A DNA stretch of 64,000 nt from Falsiroseomonas sp051433195 (GTDB lineage Bacteria; Pseudomonadota; Alphaproteobacteria; Acetobacterales; Acetobacteraceae): positions 1 through 64,000 of the forward strand of contig NZ_JBHMFT010000013.1 of the NCBI RefSeq assembly GCF_051433195.1. Reading direction: 5' to 3'. The notes beneath the pieces were generated by a model. The model saw only the letters and a program-made list of their open reading frames with translations. It made no database searches and was not told the DNA's origin. Within the stretch, counting starts at the first letter, position 1. Each line of letters opens with the position of its first letter. This document shows positions 42,627 to 51,050 of the stretch, piece by piece. Position numbers and translations under genes: made by a program.

Positions 42627-43460
42627 TCAGGCGACGGCGAGGCCGGGTTGCTTGAGGAGGCCCGGGCGCTCGGCGGTGCTCGCCTGCTCCTCCGCCTGGT
42701 CCTCGAATTCATCCTCGGTGACGCCGTAGATCTCCTGCACCCGCGCCGCGGTCAGTTCGGCCGGCGTGCCGTCGAACATCACGCGGCCGGCCTGCATGGC
42801 GACGATGCGGTCGCAATACTGCCGGGCGGTGTTCAGGTGGTGCAGGTTGGTGAGCACGGTCAGCCCGTCCTCCCGGTTCACCTGGCGCAGCGCGTCCATC
42901 ACCGTCTTCGCATTGCGCGGGTCGAGGCTGGCGATCGGCTCGTCGGCCAGGATCAGGCGCGGTTCCTGCAACAGGGCGCGGCAGATGGCGACGCGCTGCT
43001 GCTGGCCGCCGGACAGCGTATCGGCGCGCTGCAGCGCCACCTCCGCCAGGTCGAAGCGGTCCAGCGCCTGGATCGCCATGGCGCGTTCCATCGGCGTGAA
43101 CATCTTCAGCAGGCTGGTGACGGTGCCCATCACGCCGGGGCGGTGGTTCAGCCGCCCGACCAGCACGTTGGTCAGCACGTCCAGCCGCTGCACCAGGTTG
43201 AACTGCTGGAAGATCATCGCGCAGTCGGTGCGCCAGCGGCGGAGCGCGGCGCCGCGCAGCGTGGTGATGTCCCGCCCGCCATAGGCGATGCGGCCCTCGG
43301 AGGGTTCGGTCAGCCGGTTGATCATGCGCAGCAGGGTGGACTTGCCGGCGCCGGACCGGCCGATGACGCCGACCATCTGCCCGTCCGGGACCACCAGGTT
43401 CACTTGGTTGACGGCCGTGACGGCGCCGAAGCGACGCGTCAGGCCCTGCAGTTCCAGCAT
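42627..43460 (-). CDS. phnC: Phosphonate ABC transporter ATP-binding protein
   Basis: The 277-residue ATPase has Walker A GRSGAGKSTL (residues 34-43), the Q-loop in AMIFQQFNLVQRLDVLTNV, signature LSGGQQQRVAICRALL, Walker B RLILADEPIASLD and the switch His in VLTNLHHL. These, and the stretch NVLVGRL, place it in PhnC. I chose ATG 43460; earlier in-frame codons have no homology. It is the first gene of the phn operon, with the promoter in the 145 bases before the divergent NIPSNAP-like gene. Confidence 0.94.
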   Translation of the reverse strand: MLELQGLTRRFGAVTAVNQVNLVVPDGQMVGVIGRSGAGKSTLLRMINRLTEPSEGRIAYGGRDITTLRGAALRRWRTDCAMIFQQFNLVQRLDVLTNVLVGRLNHRPGVMGTVTSLLKMFTPMERAMAIQALDRFDLAEVALQRADTLSGGQQQRVAICRALLQEPRLILADEPIASLDPRNAKTVMDALRQVNREDGLTVLTNLHHLNTARQYCDRIVAMQAGRVMFDGTPAELTAARVQEIYGVTEDEFEDQAEEQASTAERPGLLKQPGLAVA

Positions 43461-43605
43461 CCGTGCAGCCCCTTGCTGTGCGGGGCTATACAAGCACCGG
43501 ATGACGTGGCGGTGACACCGCCATGATGAAGCGGTTGCACCTGACCCGGCTTCCCCGGCCGGAACCGGCAGGCCATGGTGGCCGCGGGACAAGGAGGAAC
43601 ACCCC

Positions 43606-43956
43606 ATGCCAGCGCCCTACGGAATCGTCGACCTGCGCATCTACACCACGCTGCCCAACAAGCTGCCGGAATTCGTGGCGCTGTATGAGGAGAAGGCCTG
43701 GCCGCTCCAGCTCAAGTACCTTGAGAACTGCCTCGGCTGGTACACCACGGTGGAAGGCGCGCTGAACACCGTCGTCCACATGTGGGGCTATGCCGACCAG
43801 GGCGACCGCGAACGCCGCCGCAGCGCCATGGCCGCCGACCCGGCCTGGGGCGAATACCTGAAGGCCGCCGGCGACCGCGGCCTGCTGATCAAGATGGAAA
43901 ACCGCCTGATCAAGCCGACGCCGTTCTTCACCTCGCGCCAGAAAGCGGTGGGCTGA
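43606..43956 (+). CDS. NIPSNAP-family protein
   Basis: The 116-residue protein matches the NIPSNAP dimeric alpha-beta barrel: YGIVDLRIYTTLPNKLPEFV at the start, LENCLGWYTTVEGALNTVVH with the family Trp/His, and WGYADQGDRERRRSAMAADP. NIPSNAP proteins are small domains resembling antibiotic-biosynthesis monooxygenases, with poorly known function. AAGGAGG lies nine bases upstream of the ATG. It diverges from phnC and converges on the SDR gene. Confidence 0.85.
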   Translation: MPAPYGIVDLRIYTTLPNKLPEFVALYEEKAWPLQLKYLENCLGWYTTVEGALNTVVHMWGYADQGDRERRRSAMAADPAWGEYLKAAGDRGLLIKMENRLIKPTPFFTSRQKAVG

Positions 43957-43963
43957 GGCAGGC

Positions 43964-44977
43964 TTAGCGCCGGCGCGACAGCATCGCGCCGGCCACCAGC
44001 GCGGCGAAGCCCGCGGCAGCGGCCAGTGCCGCAACCGGATTCATCTGCGCCTCCAGGAGCAGGCTGGAGGTGCGCTGCGGCGTGCCGGACAGGCTCGACC
44101 GTTCGGCGCCGCCCGGCCGGCCCTGGTACAGGTTGTCGCGCCGCTCCGGCTTTCCGGTCTCGCCGGTGGTCTGGCTGCTGCGGCCGATCGCCTGCATCAC
44201 CAGGTCGGTGCCGCGTGGGAACAGGTTGCCGAGCACCGAGATCGCCGCGCCGCCGCCGCCGACATACAGGTCGCGGCGCGGTGTCGCACAGGCGAACAGG
44301 ATGGCGCGGGCAACCAGCCGCGGGTCATAGGTCGGCGGCGGCACCATCACGCCGGGCGTGTCCATCAGGATGCGGGCATGGTCCTGGAAGGTGGTCTCGA
44401 TGCTCGCCGGCTTGATGAGCGTGACCGAAACCGGCGCGCCCTCCACCTCCAGCTCCATCCGCAGCGCATCGGTGAAGGCCTTCACCGCGTGCTTCGTGGC
44501 GGAATAGGTGCCCTGGTAGATCATCGCCCGGTCCGACAGCACCGAGCCGACATTGACCAGCGCGCCGCCCTTCGGCTTCAGATGCGCACACGCGATCAGG
44601 CTGCCATGCACGGTGCCCCAGTAGTTCGTCTCGAACAGCCGGCGCTGGTCCGCGACGGGCGTCTGTTCCTGCGTGCCATAGATGCTGGCGCCGGCATCGT
44701 TCACCCAGGCATCGAAGCCGCCGAATTTTTCCGTGGCGAGATCGGCGGCACCCTGCAGCGCCTCCCGATCCGCCACGTCGGCGACATGATATTCGGCCCG
44801 GCCGCCAGCCTTCCGGATCTCCGCCACCGCCTCGGCCAGCGACTCCTCGCTGCGCGCCACCAGCACCACGGCCGCGCCGCGCTGCGCCGCCATCCGCGCG
44901 GTGGCGAGGCCGATGCCGGAGGAGGCGCCGGTGATGACGAGGACCTGTTGCGACAGGGGCTTGAGGCGGAGCGCCAT
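43964..44977 (-). CDS. Short-chain dehydrogenase with C-terminal membrane anchor
   Basis: The 337-residue protein has an SDR domain (residues 1-250) with ITGASSGIGLATARMA, VNDAGASIYG (in place of the usual NNAG), NVGSVLSD with the catalytic Ser and YSATKHAVKAF with the Tyr-Lys pair. A C-terminal extension carries a polar linker and one membrane segment (PVAALAAAAGFAALVAGAML) ending in SRRR, so it is probably anchored to the inner membrane. The substrate is unknown. I chose ATG 44977; the frame is open upstream to 45,172 without homology. Confidence 0.88.
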   Translation of the reverse strand: MALRLKPLSQQVLVITGASSGIGLATARMAAQRGAAVVLVARSEESLAEAVAEIRKAGGRAEYHVADVADREALQGAADLATEKFGGFDAWVNDAGASIYGTQEQTPVADQRRLFETNYWGTVHGSLIACAHLKPKGGALVNVGSVLSDRAMIYQGTYSATKHAVKAFTDALRMELEVEGAPVSVTLIKPASIETTFQDHARILMDTPGVMVPPPTYDPRLVARAILFACATPRRDLYVGGGGAAISVLGNLFPRGTDLVMQAIGRSSQTTGETGKPERRDNLYQGRPGGAERSSLSGTPQRTSSLLLEAQMNPVAALAAAAGFAALVAGAMLSRRR

Positions 44978-45039
44978 GATGCCGATGACCCGGGAGGTGG
45001 AGCCGGCCCCAACGGCTGGCCCCTCCCCCGGGTTCCGCG

Positions 45040-45792
45040 TCACACCGTCAGCGTGCCGGCCTTCGCCGCGGCGTAGCGCGCCGCCACCTTCTGCCAGTCC
45101 ACCACGTTCCACCAGTTGCCGGTGTATTCGGCACGACGGTTCTGGTAGCGCAGGTAGTATGCGTGTTCCCACACGTCGTTGCCCAGCAGCGCGCGCTGGC
45201 CATCCATCAGCGGCGTATCCTGGCCCGGCTTGGTGACCAGGGCGAGGCGCCCTTCGCGGTTGACCGTCACGAAGGCCCAGCCGCTGCCGAACACGCCGTT
45301 CGCCGCCGCGTTGAACCGGCTGCGCAGCGTGTCGAGGTCGGTGAAGTCGCGGCGGATGGCCTCGGCCAGCTCGCCCTCCGGCGTGCCGCCGGACCCGCCC
45401 ATGATCTCCCAGAACATCGTGTGGTTGGCATGGCCGCCGCCATTGTTGCGCACCGCGGTCCGCACGCTGTCCGGAACCTCATTCAGCTTCATCAGCAACT
45501 GGTCGAGCGGCAGTTGCGCCAGTGCGCCATGGTCGCGCAGCGCGGTGTTCAGGCCGTTGACCTGGCCGCCATGGTGGAAGCGATAGTGCAGCTCCATGGT
45601 CCGCGCATCGATTGCCGCCTCGTTCCTGTCGAAGGCGTAGGGCAGCGGCGCCTGCCGGTGCGGGCCGGAGGGTGGTGCGCCGGCGGCGGCCTGGGCGAAG
45701 GCAGGGCGCGGCGTCGCCCAGACCGGCAGGGCGAACGTGGCGGCGACGGGTGCCAATCCGCCCAGAAGGCGGCGGCGGTGCAGCTGGATCAT
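45040..45792 (-). CDS. Exported Fe/Mn superoxide dismutase
   Basis: The 250-residue protein is an Fe/Mn SOD with an N-terminal Tat-like signal (HRRRLLGGLAPVAATFALP) and cleavage after AFAQA. The metal ligands can be read: His in MELHYRFHH, His in GGHANHTMFW, and Asp and His in NDVWEHAYYLRYQN. The first motif deviates from the common HHDKHH. Cytoplasmic SODs have no signal sequence, so this one should act in the periplasm. It shares its strand with the SDR gene, 62 bases downstream. Confidence 0.92.
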   Translation of the reverse strand: MIQLHRRRLLGGLAPVAATFALPVWATPRPAFAQAAAGAPPSGPHRQAPLPYAFDRNEAAIDARTMELHYRFHHGGQVNGLNTALRDHGALAQLPLDQLLMKLNEVPDSVRTAVRNNGGGHANHTMFWEIMGGSGGTPEGELAEAIRRDFTDLDTLRSRFNAAANGVFGSGWAFVTVNREGRLALVTKPGQDTPLMDGQRALLGNDVWEHAYYLRYQNRRAEYTGNWWNVVDWQKVAARYAAAKAGTLTV

Positions 45793-46001
45793 GCGATGGC
45801 TTCCCTGGTTTCCTGGGCCGGGACAGTGGGCCGGGGCACTTCGCGCGCCAAGGTGCCGGCCACCTCAGTTTTCCGCCAGGAGCACCATCCTCGCCGCAAG
45901 CCACCCTGTTGTGCCTGCGGCCACGCGCCCCCAGGCTCACGATCCGGTGAACACGCCCCGCGCGCCCGGGGCGGGAGGAAAAGCAACGGGATGGGCACGG
46001 G

Positions 46002-46685
46002 ATGATGCCTGCCATGGCCGCACCGCAGCCCGCGGCGGCATCGGCACGAGGCTGGCCGGCGCGCCTCCTGGCGCTCGCCGCGTGCCTCGGGGGCGGACTG
46101 GCGGCGATCGCGACGCTGGGGCCGCGCATCCTCGACATCCACGATCTCGGCTGGCTGCTGCACGGAACGCTGGGGCCGGACCCGGTGGCCTACCTCGTCG
46201 CTTGGCAGTATTTCGCGCCCGCGCCGTGGTCCTGGCCGCCCGGGCTGAACCCGGCCTACGGCATGGAATTGTCGAGCGCCATCTTCTACGTCGATGCGGT
46301 GCCGCTGGCCGCCATCCTGGCCAAGGCGCTGCGCCCGCTGCTCGAGATCCCGCAATACTGGGGCCCCTGGATGGTGCTGTGCGCGGCGCTCCAGGCGGCG
46401 CGGGCTGGTCGCGGCCGCGCCGGCGGTGGCGACGCCCCGCCTGCGCGACCCGTTCTGGACCGAGGCGGCACGGCGCTACCAGCGCATCCACGCCGTGCCT
46501 TCCACCAACTTCGGCGCGCATTGGGAACCGATCGCGCGCCTGGCCGGACACTGTATGTGCTGCGCGACGAGGCGATGCGCCGCCTGGTGGCGGCACGCGC
46601 CGACCCGCTTCGGGACCTGCTGGCGCAGCGCGACGGGCTGTGGGTGTTCGCGCCCGGCTGGCTGCGCGGCCCGGCCCGGCCCTGA
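46002..46685 (+). pseudogene. DUF6311-type membrane protein, internally deleted
   Basis: The 5' part encodes a membrane start (LLALAACLGGGLAAIATLG) and the motif-rich segment DLGWLLHGTLGPDPVAYLVA, APWSWPPGLNPAYGMELSSA and LEIPQYWGPWMVL, as in DUF6311 membrane proteins of about 550 residues. The similarity breaks at about 46,400. The C-terminal region of the same family follows in another frame (PFWTEAARRYQRIHAV, NFGAHWEPIARLA) and then again in the first frame (LRDLLAQRDGLWVFAPGWL). Most of the membrane domain is missing. The gene is a deletion derivative with frameshifts. Confidence 0.65.
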
Positions 46686-46714
46686 GCAAGCGGGCCGGCG
46701 GGCGGGCGGGGGCC

Positions 46715-47764
46715 CTACCCCGCCAGGAACGCCTCGAAGCGCCGGTTCAGCCGGTCCAGGTTGTCGACCCAGAAGCGGTCGTCGATACGCAGCGAATCCT
46801 CCAGGTGCGGCGGCGCCGTCGGCAGGCGCGCCAGCAGCGGGCCGGGCAGCAGCGCCTCCACCCCCTGCGCCGTCATGCCGTAGGGGATGCGCGGCGGCAG
46901 GCCGGCCTGCACCTGGGGCTGCCCGGCGAAGCGCAGGAATGCCAGCGCGCGGGCCCGGTTCGGGCTGCCGCGCATGATGACCCAGCTGTCCAGCGTGGTC
47001 AGGTTCTGCTGCCAGGCGATGCCGAAGTCGCGTCCGTCCTGCGCATTCGCGAGCGCGATGCGCCCGTTATAGGCGGCGGTCAGCGCCACCTCCCCGGCCG
47101 CCAGCCACTGCGTCGGCTCGGAGCCGCGTTCCCACCACGCCAGGTCGGCCCGGATCGACTCCAGCCTGCGGAAGGCCTGCGCCAGGCCGCGCTCCGTCGC
47201 CAATTCGGCATAGACCCGGTTGCGCGGCACGCCATCGGCCAGCAGCGCGATCTCCAGCGTCGTCTTCGGGCCGCGGCGCAGCGCGCGACGCCCCGGGATG
47301 CGCGCGGTGTCGAACAGGTCGGCCCAGCCGCGTGGCGAGGTCGCGACGCGGGGGCGGTCCCAGGCCAGGATGAAGGAGTACTGGATGGCACCGACGCCGC
47401 AGGCGCTGACCGCCTCGGGCCGGTAGGCCTCGCGGCCCCCGATGGCGTCCCAGTCCATCGGCTCGAAAAGGCCCTCCTCGCAGCCGATCAGCAATTCCTC
47501 GGATTCGACCTGCACCAGGTCCCAGGTGTTGGGGCCGGGCTGGATGCGGCGGCGCAGGTCGTCGATGCCGCCAGCCCAGGTCTCCTCCAGGATGCGTTCG
47601 TCCCGGGCGGTCATCCAGGGGCGGAAGAACACGTCGCGCTGGGCGTCCTGGAAGGCGCCACCCCAGGAGACCACGGTCAGGTCGCGCGGGTTCTGCGCCC
47701 GGGCCGCGCGCCCGCCCAGGGCCAAAGCCCCGCCTGCCGCCAGCCATTGCCGCCGCCCGCGCAT
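46715..47764 (-). CDS. ABC transporter extracellular solute-binding protein (PotD/PotF-like)
   Basis: The 349-residue protein has a signal peptide (RGRRQWLAAGGALALGGRAARAQ) and the fold of spermidine/putrescine-type binding proteins: LTVVSWGGAFQDAQRDVFFR, WDLVQVESEELLIGCEEGLF, GVGAIQYSFILAWDR, ALRRGPKTTLEIALLADG and YNGRIALANAQDGRDFGIAW. The conserved Trp/Asp residues that hold polyamines are present in similar places, but the ligand is not certain. No permease or ATPase gene is adjacent, so the transporter partners lie elsewhere. Confidence 0.88.
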   Translation of the reverse strand: MRGRRQWLAAGGALALGGRAARAQNPRDLTVVSWGGAFQDAQRDVFFRPWMTARDERILEETWAGGIDDLRRRIQPGPNTWDLVQVESEELLIGCEEGLFEPMDWDAIGGREAYRPEAVSACGVGAIQYSFILAWDRPRVATSPRGWADLFDTARIPGRRALRRGPKTTLEIALLADGVPRNRVYAELATERGLAQAFRRLESIRADLAWWERGSEPTQWLAAGEVALTAAYNGRIALANAQDGRDFGIAWQQNLTTLDSWVIMRGSPNRARALAFLRFAGQPQVQAGLPPRIPYGMTAQGVEALLPGPLLARLPTAPPHLEDSLRIDDRFWVDNLDRLNRRFEAFLAG

Positions 47765-47934
47765 CTTCGTTCCCCTTTGCCGCCCTGCGGCAAGGCTATC
47801 GCGCAGGCGAGGCCACCGGAAGCCGAAGTCTCGCCTCCGCGCGCGATGCGTGGTCAAGTTCCGCGAACACGAGATGGAACCGGAACGGGTCCGCGGCGTT
47901 GACCGCGCGACCAATTCTCGAAAGGACCAGGATC

Positions 47935-48282
47935 ATGTCGCAATTCGGCAAGGACGTGGGCAACGACATGCGCAACCTGCGCGACGACGCCACCGCCGCC
48001 GGCGGCCGGATGGCCGATGACGCGCGCGCCGAACTCGCCCGCCTGCGCAGCCAGGTGGAGCGCCTGATGGAGGAGCGCGTGACCCCCGCCCTCGGCCACG
48101 CCGCGGAGACGGTGGAGGATTATTCCCGCCGCGCCCGCGACACCATCGAGGACAATGCCACCGCGGTGTCCGAGACCATCCGCGCGCAGCCGCTGCTGTA
48201 CGTGACGGCCGCGGCCTTCGGCGGCTACATCCTGGGCCGGCTGATGGGCAGCCGCACCTACGTCTACCCCGACCGCAAGTAA
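47935..48282 (+). CDS. ElaB/YqjD/DUF883-family membrane-anchored protein
   Basis: The 115-residue protein is a long amphipathic helix (AELARLRSQVERLMEERVTP, AETVEDYSRRARDTIEDNA) ending in one membrane segment (LYVTAAAFGGYILGRLMG). This is the layout of DUF883 proteins such as YqjD and ElaB, which are membrane-anchored and can bind ribosomes in stationary phase in E. coli. GAAAGGACCAGG precedes ATG 47935. The next gene, a YqjE-like membrane protein, starts two bases after its stop. Confidence 0.8.
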   Translation: MSQFGKDVGNDMRNLRDDATAAGGRMADDARAELARLRSQVERLMEERVTPALGHAAETVEDYSRRARDTIEDNATAVSETIRAQPLLYVTAAAFGGYILGRLMGSRTYVYPDRK

Positions 48283-48284
48283 GG

Positions 48285-48731
48285 GTGTTCGGCCCGATGC
48301 GCCTGCTGAGCCTGGTTCGAGCCGCCTGGCAGGCGGAAGGGCTGTACCTGAAGCGGACCAGCCGGGGCTACGCCATCCAGGCGGGCTTCGGCGCCGTCGC
48401 GGCGGTGTTCGCGCTGATGCTGCTCGTGATGCTGCACATCGCGGGCTTCGCCGCCCTGGTCCCCTCGCAGGGGCCGGTCTGGGCGGCGCTGATCGTCGCG
48501 GCGATGGATCTCGTGCTGGCCGGCATCTTCGGGCTGATGGCCCGCAAGCCGCCGCGCGATGCGATCGCGGAAGAAGCGCTGGCGCTGCGCCAGGCGGCGA
48601 TGCGCCAGATGGGCGACACCGCGGCCCAGGCGATGATCCTGGCGCCGCTGCTGCGCAGCCAGACCTTGAAGAAGGGCGCCATCGGCGCGGCACTGACCGC
48701 GGCGGTGGTCGGCTTCTTCAACCGGCGCTGA
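48285..48731 (+). CDS. Phage-holin-family/YqjE-like membrane protein
   Basis: The 148-residue protein has two close membrane segments (IQAGFGAVAAVFALMLLVML and WAALIVAAMDLVLAGIFGLM), between basic ends, and a helical tail with ALALRQAAMRQMGDTA. It matches small phage_holin_3_6/YqjE-like proteins usually encoded behind a DUF883 gene, as here. The start is GTG 48285; an internal ATG 48297 is the alternative. The role is unknown, perhaps envelope stress. Confidence 0.75.
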   Translation: MFGPMRLLSLVRAAWQAEGLYLKRTSRGYAIQAGFGAVAAVFALMLLVMLHIAGFAALVPSQGPVWAALIVAAMDLVLAGIFGLMARKPPRDAIAEEALALRQAAMRQMGDTAAQAMILAPLLRSQTLKKGAIGAALTAAVVGFFNRR

Positions 48732-49257
48732 GCGGCTCGGGCGGCGACGCCCGGAACAGCAGCATGCGCCGGCCGCGGTGCTGGAAGTCGTCGCATTCCA
48801 CCATGCCGATATCCACCAGCACCTGGCGGGAGGCCGTGTTGCCTTCCCACGCCACCGCCTGGATCTGCGCCAGGCCGCGGCGGAAGCCGAAGGCGAGTGC
48901 CGCCCGCGCCGCCTCCCGCGCATAGCCCTTGCCGCGGCAGGCCGGCCACAGCGCGAAGCGCAGCGCGACGCCCCTTCCATCCGGGCGTTCCATCAGCCCG
49001 GTGATGCCGAGGAAGTCGCCGGTCGCGCGTTCGTACACCGCCCAGGTGCCGTAGCCGCGCACCAGCCAGAACTCCATGTCGTCCTCAAGCTCCTCCCGCG
49101 TCCGCTCGGGTGTGCGGATGCCATGGAGCATGAGGCCGAAGGCGTCCTCATCGGCCTTCAGCGCGATCAGGTCGGGCAGGTTCTCGGGCGCCACCGGCCG
49201 CAGCGAAAGCCGCGGCGTGGTGATGCCGTTGCCCTCCGCGAGGCGCTGGACGACCAA
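48718..49257 (-). CDS. GNAT-family N-acetyltransferase
   Basis: The 179-residue protein is a RimJ/RimL-like acetyltransferase: TPRLSLRPVAPENLPDLIAL at the start, FWLVRGYGTWAVYERATGDF, the acetyl-CoA loop ALWPACRGKGYAREAARAAL and AVAWEGNTASRQVLVDIGM. I chose a TTG at 49,257 because GGTAGGA lies just upstream and the frame further upstream only overlaps ettA. It is directly downstream of ettA (five bases), so it is coupled with it. It ends convergently in the YqjE-like gene (14-base overlap). The substrate is unknown. Confidence 0.82.
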   Translation of the reverse strand: MVVQRLAEGNGITTPRLSLRPVAPENLPDLIALKADEDAFGLMLHGIRTPERTREELEDDMEFWLVRGYGTWAVYERATGDFLGITGLMERPDGRGVALRFALWPACRGKGYAREAARAALAFGFRRGLAQIQAVAWEGNTASRQVLVDIGMVECDDFQHRGRRMLLFRASPPEPLSAG

Positions 49258-49261
49258 CGTC

Positions 49262-50941
49262 CTACCTGGCCAGTGGCCGGTACTTGATGCGGTGCGGCTG
49301 GTCCGCCGCGGCGCCAAGTCGACGTCGCTTGTCCGCTTCGTAGGCTTCGAAGTTCCCCTCGAACCACTCCACGTGGCTGTCGCCCTCGAAGCTCAGGATA
49401 TGCGTCGCCAGCCGGTCCAGGAACCAGCGATCGTGGCTGATCACCACGGCACAGCCGGCGAATTCCTCCAGCGCGTCCTCCAGCGCCCGCAGCGTGTCGA
49501 TGTCGAGGTCGTTGGTCGGCTCGTCCAGCAGCAGCACGTTGTGTTCGCGCTTCAGCATCTTGGCCAGGTGCACCCGGTTGCGCTCGCCGCCCGACAGCAC
49601 GCCGACGCGCTTCTGCTGGTCGGCGCCCTTGAAGTTGAAGGCGGCGACGTAGGCGCGGCTGGGGATCGTCCGCTTGCCGATGGTGATCTGGTCCATCCCG
49701 TCGGAGATTTCCTGCCAGACGGTGCGCGTGTCATCCAGGCTGTCGCGGGACTGGTCGACATAGCCGAGCTTGACCGTCTCGCCGACGATGAGGCTGCCGC
49801 CATCGGGCTGCTCGGCGCCGGTGATCATCTTGAACAGCGTCGACTTGCCGGCGCCGTTCGGGCCGATGATGCCGACGATTCCGCCCGGCGGCAGCTTGAA
49901 GTCCAGATCCTCGATCAGCAGCCGGTTGCCGTAGCCCTTCCGCAGCTTCTCCGCCTGGATGACGATGTTGCCGAGGCGGGGCGCCGGCGGGATGACGATC
50001 TCGGCCTCGCCGGTCGCCTTCTCCTGGCTCTTCGCCAGCATCTCCTCATAGGAGGCGATGCGCGCCTTGGACTTCGCCATGCGCGCGGCCGGGCTGCGGC
50101 CCATCCATTCCTGCTCGCGCGCCAACTGCCGCTGGCGGGTGCTCTCCTCCCGCTCCTCCTGCTGCAGCCGCTTGCGCTTCTGGTCGAGATAGGCGGAGTA
50201 GTTGCCCTGGTAGGGGAAGCCGCGGCCGCGATCGACCTCCAGGATCCAGTTGGTGACGTTGTCCAGGAAGTAGCGGTCGTGCGTCACGATCAGCACGGCG
50301 CCGGTGTATTCCTGCAGCGTCTTCTCCAGCCAGGCCACGGATTCGGCGTCCAGGTGGTTGGTCGGCTCGTCCAGCAGCAGCAGGTCGGGCTTCTCCAGAA
50401 GCAGCTTGCACAGCGCCACGCGCCGCTTCTCGCCGCCGGACAGATGCGCCACCGGGCTCTCGAAGGGCGGGCAGCGCAGGGCATCCAGCGCGATCTCGAT
50501 GCGCCGGTCCAGCTCCCAGCCCTCGGCCGCCTCGATCTTCTCCTGCAGCTCGGCCTGCTCGGCGAGCAGGTCGTTCATCTGCGCCTCGGTCATCTCCTCC
50601 GCGAACTTGTCGGAGATTTCGTTGAAGCGGCGCAACTGGCCGGAAAGCTCGGCGAAGGCTTCCATGACGTTCTCGCCGACCGTCTTGGTCTCATCGAGGT
50701 GCGGCTCCTGCGGCAGGTAGCCGACGCGGGCCCCCTCCGCGGCCCAGGCCTCGCCGCCGAATTCCTTGTCCTGGCCGGCCATGATCTTCATCAGCGTGGA
50801 CTTGCCGGCCCCGTTCGGGCCGAGCACGCCGATCTTCACGGTGGGCAGGAAGGACAGGGTGATGCCCTTGAACACCTCACGCCCGCCCGGATAGGACTTG
50901 GTGAGGTCTTTCATCACATAGACATACTGCCAGGCGGGCAT
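49262..50941 (-). CDS. ettA: Energy-dependent translational throttle protein EttA
   Basis: EttA is an ABC-F protein that sits in the ribosomal E-site and gates translation according to the ATP/ADP ratio. The 559-residue product has two ATPase domains: Walker A GPNGAGKSTL at about residues 41-50 and IGPNGAGKSTLF in the second half, signatures HLSGGEKRRVALCK and VLSGGERNRVHLAK, and Walker B LLLLDEPTNHLD and LLLDEPTNDLD. The inter-domain P-site tRNA-interaction segment (LDQKRKRLQQEEREEST) is present. The first residues WQYVYVMKDLTKSYPGGR are typical. It lacks a membrane domain and acts in the cytoplasm. Confidence 0.95.
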   Translation of the reverse strand: MPAWQYVYVMKDLTKSYPGGREVFKGITLSFLPTVKIGVLGPNGAGKSTLMKIMAGQDKEFGGEAWAAEGARVGYLPQEPHLDETKTVGENVMEAFAELSGQLRRFNEISDKFAEEMTEAQMNDLLAEQAELQEKIEAAEGWELDRRIEIALDALRCPPFESPVAHLSGGEKRRVALCKLLLEKPDLLLLDEPTNHLDAESVAWLEKTLQEYTGAVLIVTHDRYFLDNVTNWILEVDRGRGFPYQGNYSAYLDQKRKRLQQEEREESTRQRQLAREQEWMGRSPAARMAKSKARIASYEEMLAKSQEKATGEAEIVIPPAPRLGNIVIQAEKLRKGYGNRLLIEDLDFKLPPGGIVGIIGPNGAGKSTLFKMITGAEQPDGGSLIVGETVKLGYVDQSRDSLDDTRTVWQEISDGMDQITIGKRTIPSRAYVAAFNFKGADQQKRVGVLSGGERNRVHLAKMLKREHNVLLLDEPTNDLDIDTLRALEDALEEFAGCAVVISHDRWFLDRLATHILSFEGDSHVEWFEGNFEAYEADKRRRLGAAADQPHRIKYRPLAR

Positions 50942-51050
50942 TGGCTCGTATCTTCCGGGGCAGGAGGTGAAGCGGGGGGTTCTAGCCCGCCCGGCCCCGC
51001 CCTGCCAACCGCGACCTCAGACGGGCCGTGACCCCAGACGGGCCGTGACC

